From the NCBI GenBank assembly GCA_017483575.1, contig JAFUWF010000007.1:25631-89630 (forward strand): a DNA stretch of 64,000 nucleotides, written 5' to 3'. Below the pieces are notes generated by a model that was not told the origin of the DNA, did not search any database, and saw only the letters and a list, made by a program, of their open reading frames with translations. This document shows, piece after piece, positions 37,130 to 47,074 of the stretch (the first letter of the stretch is position 1; every line of letters begins with the position of its first letter). Position numbers and translations under genes: made by a program. The stretch is from Bacteroidales bacterium (lineage in GTDB: Bacteria > Bacteroidota > Bacteroidia > Bacteroidales > P3).

Positions 37130-38902
37130 ATGAATTATAAAGATGTGAAACCGCTGGCAGATTTCGATTGGGAAGCCATAGACGAGAAAGCCGGTAAGAT
37201 CAATGTTCAGAAAGCCAGCGAGAAGGACGAGCAGTACGACAAGAGCTTCAACTCGTTCACCGAGCAGGAGGTCATCGAGGGCACCATCGTTGCCGTGACC
37301 GACCGCGAGGCCGTCGTCAACGTCGGCGCCAAGAGCGACGGTGTCATCCCCATCAGCGAGATCCGTTACAATCCGGACCTGAAGCCCGGCGACAAGATCG
37401 AGGTCTACGTTGAGAGCCAGGAGGATGCCAACGGCCAGTTGATGCTCAGCCACAAGAAGGCCCGTATCCTCAAGAGCTGGGAGCGCGTCAACCAAGCCTA
37501 CGACAATCAGGAAATCATCACCGGATACGTCAAGAGCCGCACCAAAGGCGGCCTGATCGTCACCGTCTTCGACAACATCGAGGCCTTCCTTCCCGGAAGC
37601 CAAATCGATGTCAAGCCCATCCGCGACTACGATGTCTACGTCGACAAGCAGATGGAATTCAAAGTCGTCAAGATCAACCACGAGTACAAGAACGTCGTTG
37701 TCAGCCACAAGGCTCTCATCGAGGACGAGATCGAGGCCCAGAAGGCCGAGATCATCAGCCACCTCGAGAAGGGTCAGGTGCTGGAAGGCGTTGTCAAGAA
37801 CATCACCAGCTACGGTGTCTTCGTCGACCTCGGCGGCGTGGATGGCCTCATCCACATCACCGACCTCAGCTGGGGCCGCATCAACCACCCCGAAGAGATT
37901 GTCCAGCTGGACCAGAAGATCAACGTTGTCATTCTGGACTTCGACGAGGCCAAGCGTCGTATCGCCCTCGGCCTGAAGCAGCTCACTCCTCACCCCTGGG
38001 ATGCCCTCGATCCCAACCTGAAGGAAGGCGACCACGTGAAGGGTAAAGTCGTTGTCCTGGCCGACTACGGTGCCTTCGTCGAGGTGATTCCCGGCGTTGA
38101 AGGCCTGATCCACGTCAGCGAGATGAGCTGGAGCCAGCACCTGCGTTCCGCTCAGGACTTCCTGAAGGTGGGCGACGAGGTCGAGGCCGTCATCCTGACC
38201 CTCGACCGCGAGAACCGCAAGATGAGCCTCGGCATCCGCCAGCTCATGCCCGATCCCTGGCTGGCCATCGCCGAGAAGTACCCCGTGGGCAGCAAGCACA
38301 CCGCCACCGTGCGCAACTTCACCAACTTCGGCATCTTTGTCGAGCTTGAGGAAGGCGTCGACGGCCTGATTCACATCAGCGACCTCAGCTGGAGCAAGAA
38401 GATCAAACATCCCGCCGAGTTCACCAAGATCGGCGAGAAGATTGAAGTCGTTGTTCTCGAAGTCGATGCCGAAAACCGTCGCCTCAGCCTCGGCCACAAG
38501 CAGCTCGAGGAGAACCCCTGGGATGTCTACGAGAGCCTCTTCACCGTGGGCAGCGTCCACCAGGGCAAGATTGTCAACATGAACGACAAGGGTGCCACCG
38601 TCATCCTGCCTTACGACGTCGAAGCCTTCGCCCCCATGCGTCACCTCGACAAGGAAGACAAGAGCAAAGCCAAGAACGGCGAAACCCTCGACTTCAAGGT
38701 CATCGAGTTCTCCAAGGATGGCAAGAAGATCATCGTCAGCCACACCCGTACGTTCCAGGATAGCAAGGACGAAGCCCGCGCCGAAGGCGACGACAAGAAG
38801 GGTCGCGCCACCGCCAAGAGCGTGAAGCAGATCAACGAGAGCCTCGAGAAGACCACCCTCGGCGACCTCGACATCTTCCAGAAACTCAAAGAGGAGAACT
38901 AA
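37130..38902 (+). CDS. rpsA: 30S ribosomal protein S1
   Basis: The 590-aa protein has six S1 RNA-binding repeats (about 48-120, 130-200, 218-286, 303-373, 390-460 and 477-545). The last four carry the recognisable G-x-V-x3-YGxFV and LIHIS/LIHVSE motifs (ITSYGVFVDLGGVDGLIHIT). S1 helps the 30S subunit bind mRNA, which matters in Bacteroidota because Shine-Dalgarno use is weak. The C-terminal tail is charged. It has its own promoter and a strong terminator. Confidence 0.95.
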   Translation: MNYKDVKPLADFDWEAIDEKAGKINVQKASEKDEQYDKSFNSFTEQEVIEGTIVAVTDREAVVNVGAKSDGVIPISEIRYNPDLKPGDKIEVYVESQEDANGQLMLSHKKARILKSWERVNQAYDNQEIITGYVKSRTKGGLIVTVFDNIEAFLPGSQIDVKPIRDYDVYVDKQMEFKVVKINHEYKNVVVSHKALIEDEIEAQKAEIISHLEKGQVLEGVVKNITSYGVFVDLGGVDGLIHITDLSWGRINHPEEIVQLDQKINVVILDFDEAKRRIALGLKQLTPHPWDALDPNLKEGDHVKGKVVVLADYGAFVEVIPGVEGLIHVSEMSWSQHLRSAQDFLKVGDEVEAVILTLDRENRKMSLGIRQLMPDPWLAIAEKYPVGSKHTATVRNFTNFGIFVELEEGVDGLIHISDLSWSKKIKHPAEFTKIGEKIEVVVLEVDAENRRLSLGHKQLEENPWDVYESLFTVGSVHQGKIVNMNDKGATVILPYDVEAFAPMRHLDKEDKSKAKNGETLDFKVIEFSKDGKKIIVSHTRTFQDSKDEARAEGDDKKGRATAKSVKQINESLEKTTLGDLDIFQKLKEEN

Positions 38903-38934
38903 TCATTCTCCCCGTCTTTTTCATGATAATGTTG

Positions 38935-38965
38935 CGCCTGGCCGGAATGGCCAGGCGTTTTTTTT
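38935..38965 (+). terminator. rpsA terminator
   Basis: The perfect stem CGCCTGGCC/GGCCAGGCG with a 5-nt loop is followed by eight Ts. Confidence 0.9.
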
Positions 38966-39161
38966 CGTACCGCTTGTTGAGAGATGGGGCAGAAAACAGC
39001 AAAAAATCACTATTGGAAACCAAATGGTTACAGGCGTTTTAACATCTTTTATGAAATTTTCCGGGAGTCTCGTGAAATTTTTTTGCCGTTTTTGTGTCTA
39101 TATAGTCGAAGGGGAAAAATGGAAAAAAGAAAAAAAAGTTGCACGAATAAATAAAAAATAC
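38966..39161. other. AT-rich intergenic stretch
   Basis: There is no gene in this stretch after the rpsA terminator. It contains CTATATAGTCGAA (about 39096), which could be a relic of the 11-bp-unit element. It is otherwise A-rich up to the next promoter. Confidence 0.5.
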
Positions 39162-39169
39162 TATCTTTG
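39162..39169 (+). promoter_or_regulatory. Promoter -7 element of the CHU_C-type surface protein
   Basis: TATCTTTG lies 66 nt before the ATG at 39236. An upstream in-frame ATG at 39167 overlaps the element and is rejected. Confidence 0.7.
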
Positions 39170-39235
39170 TACCATCGGCAAAAGAGGTGTTTTGAATTTA
39201 GTAGGCTGATTTATAAACAGATAATTTTTAGAATC

Positions 39236-42184
39236 ATGGCTAAAAAGAACGTTATCGGAATGATGTTGCTGCTGGGGCTGACGCTCCTGTGCGGCAACGA
39301 GGTTTCTGCCCAGACCCAGTGGAACCAGGCCCTCGCCTGTCCCGGTTGGAACAATCCCAACAATTTCACCTCGGGCGGAGCAACCATCAACAAATACTCC
39401 GGACAAGGCATCGGCATCAGCAGTTCGAACAAGGACTGCCCCAATCCTCTGACGGGAGTGGAGGGAGTCTCCTCCATGGGCGCCACCTATACTGCGGCCC
39501 AGCTGGCCGGCGTGCAGAGCGGCGGATGCAGTTCCAGCCTGCCCAACAATGCGCGCCAGTTCCTCATCATAACCGATGTCAACGGCCATGACCCCAACAC
39601 CGGCAACGCCCTGCCGTACGTGCCCACGCAGTTCAACACCCAGGACACCACACCGGGGGCCATCAATACAAACATCACCAAGAGTATCCGCATCGGCGAT
39701 GGCTGTTCGGCCGGCGGCACCGGCAGCAACTACAGCGGAGCGCAGCTGAACTACACCATGCGCGTCAGCGAGGACAACGCCATGATGTACATCTACTATG
39801 CCATCGTTGCCGAGGCCCCTGGCCATGGACAGAAAGGAAACCCCACCTTCATCATCCGCGCCATGAAGAAGAACGCCGCCAACAACTGGGTGCAGATCAG
39901 CGACACGTTGGCCTACTATATCAGCTCCACCCCCTCCACCGACCAATCCGACAACTGCGCCAACATGGGCTATGTGACTCTTGCCTCCGCCGGGCAGACC
40001 GGATGGCACTCCTACGGTTCCGGCTACAACGGCGGAGTCTACTACAAAGACTGGGAGAAGGTGTGCATCAACCTGAGCAACCACCTCTATGAAGAAATCC
40101 AGATCCAGGTCATCATCTACGACTGCATCTACAATGCCCACTACGCCTACGCCTACATCGCCGGCGAGTGCCGCCCGATGACCATCCAGACCGCCGGCTG
40201 CCCTCCGGGCCTGTCCACCGACGTTGGAACCCTCACCGCCGCCACCAACATGCGCAACTATGTGTGGTATGCTTCCGAATGGGGCATCGGCGAACCTGCC
40301 AATGCGTCCAACTTCGGCCCGGGAGGCCAGTTCAGCCACTACACCTGGCGCCAGCTGACGGCCGACCAGAGCACCAACCACATCTACCATGCACAGGCCA
40401 GCGACTTCCGCGTCACGCGCCGCTACGGTCCCACGGGCCAACCGATAACCATCGACTCCATGGGCAACCAGCAGACCTTCCGTTGCAAGATGACCTCGGC
40501 CCTCGACCCGAGCAAGCCCTACGATTCGTACCTCTACGTCAACATGCAGAACACCAAACCCACGATGGATGTCGACTCGCTGTTCATGTGCGACGGCACC
40601 GCCAAGCTGTGGAACCAGAGCTATGTGCCCGGCGACCCCTCCCTGGTGGTGAAACAATCCACACAGTGGTCGTTCTACAACAACGAGATGTGCGGAGGCA
40701 CCGCCCTGCAGACCTTCACGGGCGACAGCGCCGAGTACGTCTTCAACGACACGGAGATGAAGGGTGTGCGTGTGCGTACCTTCACCACCGATCCCACCTG
40801 CTATTCGGACGCCATCTATCCCATCAAGCCGCGTCAACGTCCCAATGCAGGCATGACCATCTCGCAGGAAGTGCTCTGCGATGCCGACGAGACCACCATT
40901 ACCGACACCACCAGCGGCGACAATACCCGCATCTGGTGCTTCCGCCCGACCAATGCCGGAGCCGACAACATGGAACTGACCGACACCCTGCGGGGCGAAG
41001 GCGACAGCAACCGCTTCGTAACCCGCTCGTTCACCCATGCCTTGGAGCCCTTCGAGCTGACGGTGAACAACGGCACCTACTATATCGACATGGTGAGTGG
41101 CCACGGCGACACCGTGTGGTGCGCCACAACGGTGAGAGGCAACGTGTCGGTGTTCCTGCATCCGGAGCTGGAGGTGACGGGCGACACCGTGGTGTGCCAA
41201 GGCAGCCTGACCAACGCCACGGTGAGTGCTGTGGGCGTGGAGGACTGCACGTACGAGTGGTCCACAACCTATGGCAGCATCACGGGTAACCTGCCTGCAG
41301 GCCCGATGCTGCAGGTGACTCCCTATGCCGATGTCGCCACCTACTATGTGAAAGTGACCAGCCCGCAGGGATGCGTGGCATGGGACAGCATACATGCCTA
41401 CGTGGTGCGTCCGCAGCTGGAGATGCTGCCCACCGACGGCCGCATCTGTCCGGGCGACGTGGCCACCCTGATAGGCCACGATGCCGACCACTACACGTGG
41501 AGTGCCTCGCCCGCCGACCCCTCGCTGGACGGCCAGGAGAACGCCCCGCAGATCAATGTATCGCCCTCGGTGACCACGGTGTACACCATGGTGGGCCACG
41601 GCACCAACAACTGCAATGCCACACCGCTCACCAAGACCGTCACCATCGTGCCGCTGCCGGTGCCCAGCGTCAAGCTGACACCCGGGTTCATCGACACCGA
41701 CAACCCCCATGTGGTGCTGCGCGACCAGTCCACCTATGGCGTTACATCGTCATGGCTATTCAATAACGGCGAGGTGGCGACCGGCCGCGAAGTGAGCCAC
41801 GTCTTTGCCAACTGCATAGGCTACGACTCCGTGCCGGTGACACTGACGAGCTACAACTCCCTCAACTGCCCGACGGTCTATCCGTTCCAGATTCCGGTGA
41901 ACGTCTTCACGGCCTGGTTCCCGACGGCCTTCACGCCCGGCTCGAGCGACGGCAACGACAAGTTCTCCCTCTTCTCCATCAACGAGTACCAGTTCTTCCA
42001 CATCTACATCTACAACCGCCGTGGCGAGCTGATTTATGACTCGGACGATGTACACTTCGAGTGGGACGGCACCTACAACGGCGAGCCCTGCCCACAGGGA
42101 GCCTACGTGTACACCGTCCGCTTCCGCAAGCCCGGCACAACGACACTGAGCTCGATGCAAGGCACAGTGACACTAATCCGCTGA
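39236..42184 (+). CDS. Secreted protein with gliding-motility-type C-terminal (T9SS type B) domain
   Basis: The 982-aa protein has a signal peptide (1-23, ending EVSAQ), a Cys-containing beta-rich N-terminal region, Ig/PKD-like modules (for example LEVTGDTVVCQGSL and PSVTTVYTMVG) and the CHU_C domain in the last ~95 residues: AWFPTAFTPGSSDGNDKF, then FHIYIYNRRGELIYDSDD and PQGAYVYTVRF. The domain directs secretion through the type IX system and attachment to the surface. The function of the body is unknown. recQ starts on the base of its stop codon (TGATG). Confidence 0.88.
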   Translation: MAKKNVIGMMLLLGLTLLCGNEVSAQTQWNQALACPGWNNPNNFTSGGATINKYSGQGIGISSSNKDCPNPLTGVEGVSSMGATYTAAQLAGVQSGGCSSSLPNNARQFLIITDVNGHDPNTGNALPYVPTQFNTQDTTPGAINTNITKSIRIGDGCSAGGTGSNYSGAQLNYTMRVSEDNAMMYIYYAIVAEAPGHGQKGNPTFIIRAMKKNAANNWVQISDTLAYYISSTPSTDQSDNCANMGYVTLASAGQTGWHSYGSGYNGGVYYKDWEKVCINLSNHLYEEIQIQVIIYDCIYNAHYAYAYIAGECRPMTIQTAGCPPGLSTDVGTLTAATNMRNYVWYASEWGIGEPANASNFGPGGQFSHYTWRQLTADQSTNHIYHAQASDFRVTRRYGPTGQPITIDSMGNQQTFRCKMTSALDPSKPYDSYLYVNMQNTKPTMDVDSLFMCDGTAKLWNQSYVPGDPSLVVKQSTQWSFYNNEMCGGTALQTFTGDSAEYVFNDTEMKGVRVRTFTTDPTCYSDAIYPIKPRQRPNAGMTISQEVLCDADETTITDTTSGDNTRIWCFRPTNAGADNMELTDTLRGEGDSNRFVTRSFTHALEPFELTVNNGTYYIDMVSGHGDTVWCATTVRGNVSVFLHPELEVTGDTVVCQGSLTNATVSAVGVEDCTYEWSTTYGSITGNLPAGPMLQVTPYADVATYYVKVTSPQGCVAWDSIHAYVVRPQLEMLPTDGRICPGDVATLIGHDADHYTWSASPADPSLDGQENAPQINVSPSVTTVYTMVGHGTNNCNATPLTKTVTIVPLPVPSVKLTPGFIDTDNPHVVLRDQSTYGVTSSWLFNNGEVATGREVSHVFANCIGYDSVPVTLTSYNSLNCPTVYPFQIPVNVFTAWFPTAFTPGSSDGNDKFSLFSINEYQFFHIYIYNRRGELIYDSDDVHFEWDGTYNGEPCPQGAYVYTVRFRKPGTTTLSSMQGTVTLIR

Positions 42185-44073
42185 TGGACGAGAAGCACAG
42201 ACTACTGAAGAAGCATTGGGGCTACGACCATTTCCGCCCCATGCAGGAAGAAATCATAGATTCCGTATTGCAGGGCCACGACACGTTGGCCCTGCTTCCT
42301 ACTGGTGGCGGCAAATCGCTGTGCTACCAGTTGCCGGGACTGATGCGCGAGGGGCTGTGCCTCGTGGTGTCGCCCCTGATAGCCCTGATGAAGGACCAGG
42401 TGCAACAGCTGAACGACCGCAAACTGAAGGCAGCCTGTATCGTATCGGGTATGAGCAGCGAGGTGGTGGTGGGAGTGCTTACGAACGCCATCAGCGGCAC
42501 GCTGAAGTTCCTCTACGTATCGCCCGAACGGTTGCGGCAGCGCATGTTCATCGAATACCTGAGGAGGATGAAGGTGGGGTTGATAGCCGTAGACGAGGCG
42601 CACTGTATCTCACAGTGGGGCTACGACTTCCGTCCTCCCTACCTGCAGATTGCCGACATCAGGCAGTACCACCCCAAGGCCCCCGTCATAGCCCTCACCG
42701 CCACAGCCACGCCGGCCGTGGCCGAGGACATCTGCCAACAGCTACGCATGGAGGACTGTCGCCGTTTCCAGTCGAGCTTCGTCCGCGAGAACCTGGCCTA
42801 TATGGTGATTCACGACAGCGACAAATACCAACGGCTGCTACGCATAGTGCGACGCATTGGAGGCACCGGAATCGTATACATGCGCAGCCGCAACGGTACG
42901 CAGAACCTTGCCCGTTTTCTGGAAGAGTCAGGGGTATCGGCCACATTCTACCATGCCGGACTCGATGCGCGCGAGCGCGACCGTCGCCAGGCACGGTGGA
43001 TGAGCGGTGGATGCCAGGTGATGGTGGCCACCAACGCCTTCGGCATGGGCATTGACAAGCCCGATGTACGCTTCGTGGTGCACATGGACCTGCCCGAATC
43101 GCTCGAGGCCTACTTCCAGGAGGCTGGACGTGCCGGACGCGACGGCAAAGCGGCCTACGCCGTGTTGCTGTGCGAAAATGCCGACATAGAACAGCTGCAC
43201 TATGATCTGGCCACGGACTTCCCGCCGGTGAAACAGATACGCAACGTATACCGTGCCCTGTGCAACCACTACCGACTGCCCGTGGGTGGTGGCGCCGACT
43301 CGCAGTTCGTCTTCGAGATCGAGCAGATTTGTTTTAAATACAACTTCTCCGTAAGGGAGTTCTACGGAGCCTGCCGCATACTGGAAAAGGAAGGCCTCAT
43401 AGCCATACCGGCCATCGAGGACGCCCACTCGACGCTGTTCATTCCCGCAACCCGCGACGAAATCTACCACTTTCAGGTGAACCACCAACGCCTGGGCGAC
43501 ATGCTGCAGAGCATTGTAAGGATGTACCCGGGCCTGATGGACGGTGCCACCCCCATAGACGAGCGCAAGATTGCCCGTGGCCGCAATATGGAGACCGCAC
43601 AAGTAATCGTCGACCTGAAGCAACTGCACGAGATGCACATCGTCCAGTATCGCCCACAACCGCAAGGGCCCCAGATTGTCTTTACCTGCGGACGCATCGA
43701 CGAGAGAAGCATCTACCCCTCCGAGGCCAACTATTCCCTGCTCAAGGATGCCGCTCAGAAACGTATGAAGGCCATGCTGACCTATGCGAACAACGACAGC
43801 GAATGCCGCAGTCGCCAGCTGGTGGCCTATTTCGGTGAGACTTCAGGGAAGGACTGCGGCGTTTGCGATGTATGCCTGCACAAGAACCGCAAACCCACCG
43901 ATGCGAAAGAAGCCGCAAAACAACTCCTGACGAAAGGGCCCGTCGATGTGCGACAGCTGGTGCAGATGCTCGCAGCCGAAGGGTATGGACAAACGGGCGA
44001 CACCCTTCGCGAAATGATAGAATACGGCGAAGTGCGCCTGGACGGCAACTCGATGCTTCACCTAGAAGACTAG
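42184..44073 (+). CDS. recQ: ATP-dependent DNA helicase RecQ
   Basis: The 629-aa SF2 helicase has motif I LLPTGGGKSLCYQLPG, motif II DEAHCISQWGYDFRP, motif III ALTATAT, motif V ATNAFGMGIDKPDVRFVVH and motif VI QEAGRAGRDG. The RQC zinc site is CRSRQLVAYFGE...CGVCDVC. No full HRDC domain follows; the C-terminus is a short winged-helix-like tail. It unwinds recombination intermediates. The ATG at 42184 gives the normal RecQ start and overlaps the preceding stop codon. It converges with maf, and the two stop codons share the palindrome CTAG. Confidence 0.93.
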   Translation: MDEKHRLLKKHWGYDHFRPMQEEIIDSVLQGHDTLALLPTGGGKSLCYQLPGLMREGLCLVVSPLIALMKDQVQQLNDRKLKAACIVSGMSSEVVVGVLTNAISGTLKFLYVSPERLRQRMFIEYLRRMKVGLIAVDEAHCISQWGYDFRPPYLQIADIRQYHPKAPVIALTATATPAVAEDICQQLRMEDCRRFQSSFVRENLAYMVIHDSDKYQRLLRIVRRIGGTGIVYMRSRNGTQNLARFLEESGVSATFYHAGLDARERDRRQARWMSGGCQVMVATNAFGMGIDKPDVRFVVHMDLPESLEAYFQEAGRAGRDGKAAYAVLLCENADIEQLHYDLATDFPPVKQIRNVYRALCNHYRLPVGGGADSQFVFEIEQICFKYNFSVREFYGACRILEKEGLIAIPAIEDAHSTLFIPATRDEIYHFQVNHQRLGDMLQSIVRMYPGLMDGATPIDERKIARGRNMETAQVIVDLKQLHEMHIVQYRPQPQGPQIVFTCGRIDERSIYPSEANYSLLKDAAQKRMKAMLTYANNDSECRSRQLVAYFGETSGKDCGVCDVCLHKNRKPTDAKEAAKQLLTKGPVDVRQLVQMLAAEGYGQTGDTLREMIEYGEVRLDGNSMLHLED

Positions 44074-44642
44074 ATTCGGGGATTCAATTGGCGGATGGCC
44101 TCGTACACCCGTGATACAGGGAGACCCATGACATTGTAGTAGCAACCCTCAATGCGGCTGATGCCCACCATTCCGATCCATTCCTGTATGCCATAGGCAC
44201 CGGCCTTGTCGAAGGGGCGGTAGTTGTCCACATAGTAGGCCAACTCCTCGTCGCTCAGCTGCCGGAAGAAGACATCGGTCTTCTCAGTGAAAGAGAGGGT
44301 CCGGGTGGCAGTGCGAAGGCAGACGCCTGTGTAGACGGCATGTTGGTTGCCCGACAGGGACCGCAGCATGGCGAGAGCCTCATTGCGGTCGGCAGGCTTT
44401 CCAAGGACCTTGTCGCCAAGGACCACCACTGTATCGGCAGCCACCAGTATGTCGTCGCCTGCAATCAACTCCGCAGGACATGCCTCCGCCTTGCGGCAGG
44501 CCAACAGTTCGGCAGTGTCGGCAGCGGGAGTGCCCGCGGCCACATGTTCGTCGACATCAAGGGTGATGAATTCAACAGGGAAGCCCAACTCGCCGAGCAA
44601 CTGGCGGCGACGGGGCGATTTGGAGGCTAGCAGTAATTTCAT
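44070..44642 (-). CDS. maf: Maf-family nucleotide pyrophosphatase
   Basis: The 190-aa protein starts with the Maf signature LLLASKSPRRRQLL. It has the base-binding AADTVVVLGDKVLGKP (about 74) and the YhdE-type C-terminal segment DKAGAYGIQEWIG...GCYYNVMGLPV. It hydrolyses non-canonical or pyrimidine nucleoside triphosphates. The ATG at 44642 overlaps the stop codon of the upstream gene (ATGA), making it the last gene of a four-gene minus-strand operon. Confidence 0.9.
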   Translation of the reverse strand: MKLLLASKSPRRRQLLGELGFPVEFITLDVDEHVAAGTPAADTAELLACRKAEACPAELIAGDDILVAADTVVVLGDKVLGKPADRNEALAMLRSLSGNQHAVYTGVCLRTATRTLSFTEKTDVFFRQLSDEELAYYVDNYRPFDKAGAYGIQEWIGMVGISRIEGCYYNVMGLPVSRVYEAIRQLNPRI

Positions 44643-45784
44643 TTGACCTCTTTGCCCTCCTTGAACTTGGCCTTGTACACTTCGCGACCATGTTCGTACC
44701 AAGTCCAGCGACCGTCCTTCTCGCCTTCCACAAACTGGCCCTTCTCCACCGGAGCGCCGGATTCATCGTAGCGTTCGTACTTGCCGTCGAGGAGGCCGTC
44801 TTTGAAGTTCTGGCGAAGTTCAACCTTGCCGTTGGGGTAGTAGCGGACCTCTTCGCCGTTCTTCTCGTCGTCGGAATAGTGGACAATGTAGCGGGTGGAG
44901 CCGTCGTCGTAGAGGCCACGCCATTCGCCATCCATCTGGCCGTCGTCGAAGTCGCCATAGTAGTCCACCTTGCCATCCTCGTACCACGAGGTCCAGCGGC
45001 CATCTTCCTTGCCGTCGGCATAGCGGCCTTCGTGCAGCTTGGCACCGGACTCATACCATGTGGTCCACAAGCCTTCACGCTTGCCGTTGTTGTAGTTTCC
45101 TGTGCGCCAACGTTCGCCGGTTTCATAGTAGTAGGTCCACTGGCCAATCTCTTTGCCTTTGGCGTAGGTGCCCTGGGCGCCCAGCTTACCGTTGCTGCGC
45201 CAGTAGAACGTCCATTCGCCATCCTGCTCGCCGTCGACGAGCTTGCCGCGCATGTCCACCTTGCCGTTGGGGAAGTACCACACGGCATCGCCCTGCAGGG
45301 CATCGTTCTTATACTGGCCACTGAAGCGCATGGCACCGTTGCGGTGCCACTGGAAGGTGTTGCCCTCACGCTTGCCGTCGACGTAGGTGATTTCCTCTTC
45401 CTTCTGGCCATTGTCATGCCAGGAGCGGTAGAGCCCGGTCTTCTTGCCGTTCTCCACAGCCACTTCGCTCTTCAGGTCGCCGTTGCGATGCCACGAACGC
45501 GAAGTGCCGGTGCCATAGCATTCCTCTGCCATGCGGCTGCCGTCCTCGTAGTAGAGCGTCCACACGCCCACTTTCTTCCCGTTGTCGTAGGTACCCTCCT
45601 GCGAGATGCGGCCATTGGTGTACCACCAGGTCCAACTGCCGGTGCGGCGGTTCTGGTCGTTGAGGGTGCCCTGCACCGAGGGTTGGTTGCTATTGGAATA
45701 CTTCTTCTGGTAGGGAGTCTGGGCAGTGGCCGCCATCTGGAGGCCTACAGATGCTATCAGTGCTATGGCAAGGATTCGTTTCAT
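44639..45784 (-). CDS. Exported MORN-variant repeat protein
   Basis: The 381-aa protein has a signal peptide (1-21, MAATAQ). The remainder is about fourteen repeats of roughly 23 residues built on G.w..yy.nG...eg.y..Gk, for example QDGEWTFYWRSNGKLGAQGT. This is the MORN_2/YwqK type of repeat, a beta-hairpin stack. It is envelope-located with an unknown partner. It sits between the DUF4270 lipoprotein and maf genes in one operon. Confidence 0.85.
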   Translation of the reverse strand: MKRILAIALIASVGLQMAATAQTPYQKKYSNSNQPSVQGTLNDQNRRTGSWTWWYTNGRISQEGTYDNGKKVGVWTLYYEDGSRMAEECYGTGTSRSWHRNGDLKSEVAVENGKKTGLYRSWHDNGQKEEEITYVDGKREGNTFQWHRNGAMRFSGQYKNDALQGDAVWYFPNGKVDMRGKLVDGEQDGEWTFYWRSNGKLGAQGTYAKGKEIGQWTYYYETGERWRTGNYNNGKREGLWTTWYESGAKLHEGRYADGKEDGRWTSWYEDGKVDYYGDFDDGQMDGEWRGLYDDGSTRYIVHYSDDEKNGEEVRYYPNGKVELRQNFKDGLLDGKYERYDESGAPVEKGQFVEGEKDGRWTWYEHGREVYKAKFKEGKEVK

Positions 45785-45805
45785 ATTCTTGATTCGTTTC
45801 TGGTA

Positions 45806-47065
45806 TTATTCGGTATAGACAAAAATGATGCGCGGACGCTTGTCCGACAGCGTGCCATAGAAGACGGCACGCTGGGCGGCATTGCGTCGCGAATTGAGGA
45901 GGAGCAGCATGCCGGGGTCCTCGCCTTTGCGCATGAGACCCTGCAGATGCTGCGTGACCCGCATGCGGTAGTAGTTTCCATCCTCATGGTAGGAACCATC
46001 GTAGCCACTGAGGGTGTAGAGGTCGATCAGGTCATCGATGTAAGCATCCGTGCCGTCGGACTGCTTGCCGAGGGCAAGAATCTGGTCGGGATGCATGGCC
46101 GGCGACTCGGGCGAGAGCGACATCACCAGTTCGGCATGGTGGATCACAGCCCACGGATGGGCTTCGCGGAAAGCACGAATGTCGCGGTCGAAACTCAGAC
46201 GCACCTGGTGGCCTCCCAACGGCTCAAGGTAGAGGCGAAGGGTGCCTGGCAGACGGGGACGTCCGTTGAACAACGTACCCGTATAGTCATGCTCGAAATG
46301 GGTGAAGTGCGCTGTGCCGGCACCCAGCAGGAAGGTGTAGAATCCAAGCGTGGTGTCCGTGCCGTTTGTGTAGTGGTAGTGCGCACGGAGGCTCGTAGTC
46401 GACGAAGAGAAGTCTATACTGACCATACCCTCGTCGCCGGCGCCGGTCAACCTCACGCGGAGGCCCTTGGTCTGCTGGATGAACTCCTCGGCAGTGGCCG
46501 TGCGACGGATAACGCTATAGAAAGCGGGATCCAGCTTGAACGAAATCACCGTGTCGCGCTCTCCGACGGCAACCGTGCCGTCGAAAAACACCTTGCTTGC
46601 GTCCACCGGCAGTGTATTCTCTGCATAGTAGGAGGTGTCCGAAAGCAACGGCTCAGCGAGTTGCATCACCTCGATGTGGAAGTTGTACGTCCGGCTGGTG
46701 TCGGGGAAGAGCTGACTCTTGGCCAAAGTCATCACAACGGAGTCTATCTCCAGCGAGTTGTCGAAAGCAATGTCGTTGGTGTTCGGCGGCAAGGCAATCT
46801 GAGTGTAGAGCCACGAACTGACCTTGCCGAAGGTGGCGTCAGTGTAGTTGCCGATGATGCCGAAAGAGTAGTTGCTGGTGAGCAGCGAGTCCTCGTACTC
46901 GGTCCACGCGGTATCGGCATAGAGCGTGTCGGTGAGGCCGTCGTAAAGTGTGGCAGTGTCCACAAGGTCGATACCCAGCGCCGACTCCTCGTCGGTACAA
47001 GCCGTCTGGAAAGCCATCATGGCCACGGCTGTCAATGCGAGTAAACCTTTGTTGATGAATTTCAT
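45806..47065 (-). CDS. DUF4270 outer-membrane lipoprotein
   Basis: The 419-aa protein has lipobox AFQTAC (Cys23) followed by TDEESALGIDLV, where the acidic residues suit surface export. The beta-rich body has typical DUF4270 phrases (DSLLTSNYSFGIIGNYTDATFGKVSSWLY near 60-90, IDSVVMTLAKSQLFPD). The biochemical role of the family is not established. It directly follows glycogen synthase (9-bp gap), an arrangement I know from other Bacteroidales. Confidence 0.85.
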   Translation of the reverse strand: MKFINKGLLALTAVAMMAFQTACTDEESALGIDLVDTATLYDGLTDTLYADTAWTEYEDSLLTSNYSFGIIGNYTDATFGKVSSWLYTQIALPPNTNDIAFDNSLEIDSVVMTLAKSQLFPDTSRTYNFHIEVMQLAEPLLSDTSYYAENTLPVDASKVFFDGTVAVGERDTVISFKLDPAFYSVIRRTATAEEFIQQTKGLRVRLTGAGDEGMVSIDFSSSTTSLRAHYHYTNGTDTTLGFYTFLLGAGTAHFTHFEHDYTGTLFNGRPRLPGTLRLYLEPLGGHQVRLSFDRDIRAFREAHPWAVIHHAELVMSLSPESPAMHPDQILALGKQSDGTDAYIDDLIDLYTLSGYDGSYHEDGNYYRMRVTQHLQGLMRKGEDPGMLLLLNSRRNAAQRAVFYGTLSDKRPRIIFVYTE

Positions 47066-47074
47066 ATCGTTTGC

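Noticed and set aside
36752-38743. A 663-codon open frame on the minus strand
   Set aside because: It is antisense to rpsA and runs through repeat element copy C.
39161-41710. An 849-codon open frame on the minus strand
   Set aside because: It is antisense to the CHU_C-type surface protein and has no motif.
44690-47044. A 784-codon open frame on the plus strand
   Set aside because: It is antisense to the MORN and DUF4270 genes, which have signals and family features. The frame is open only because of third-position GC bias.
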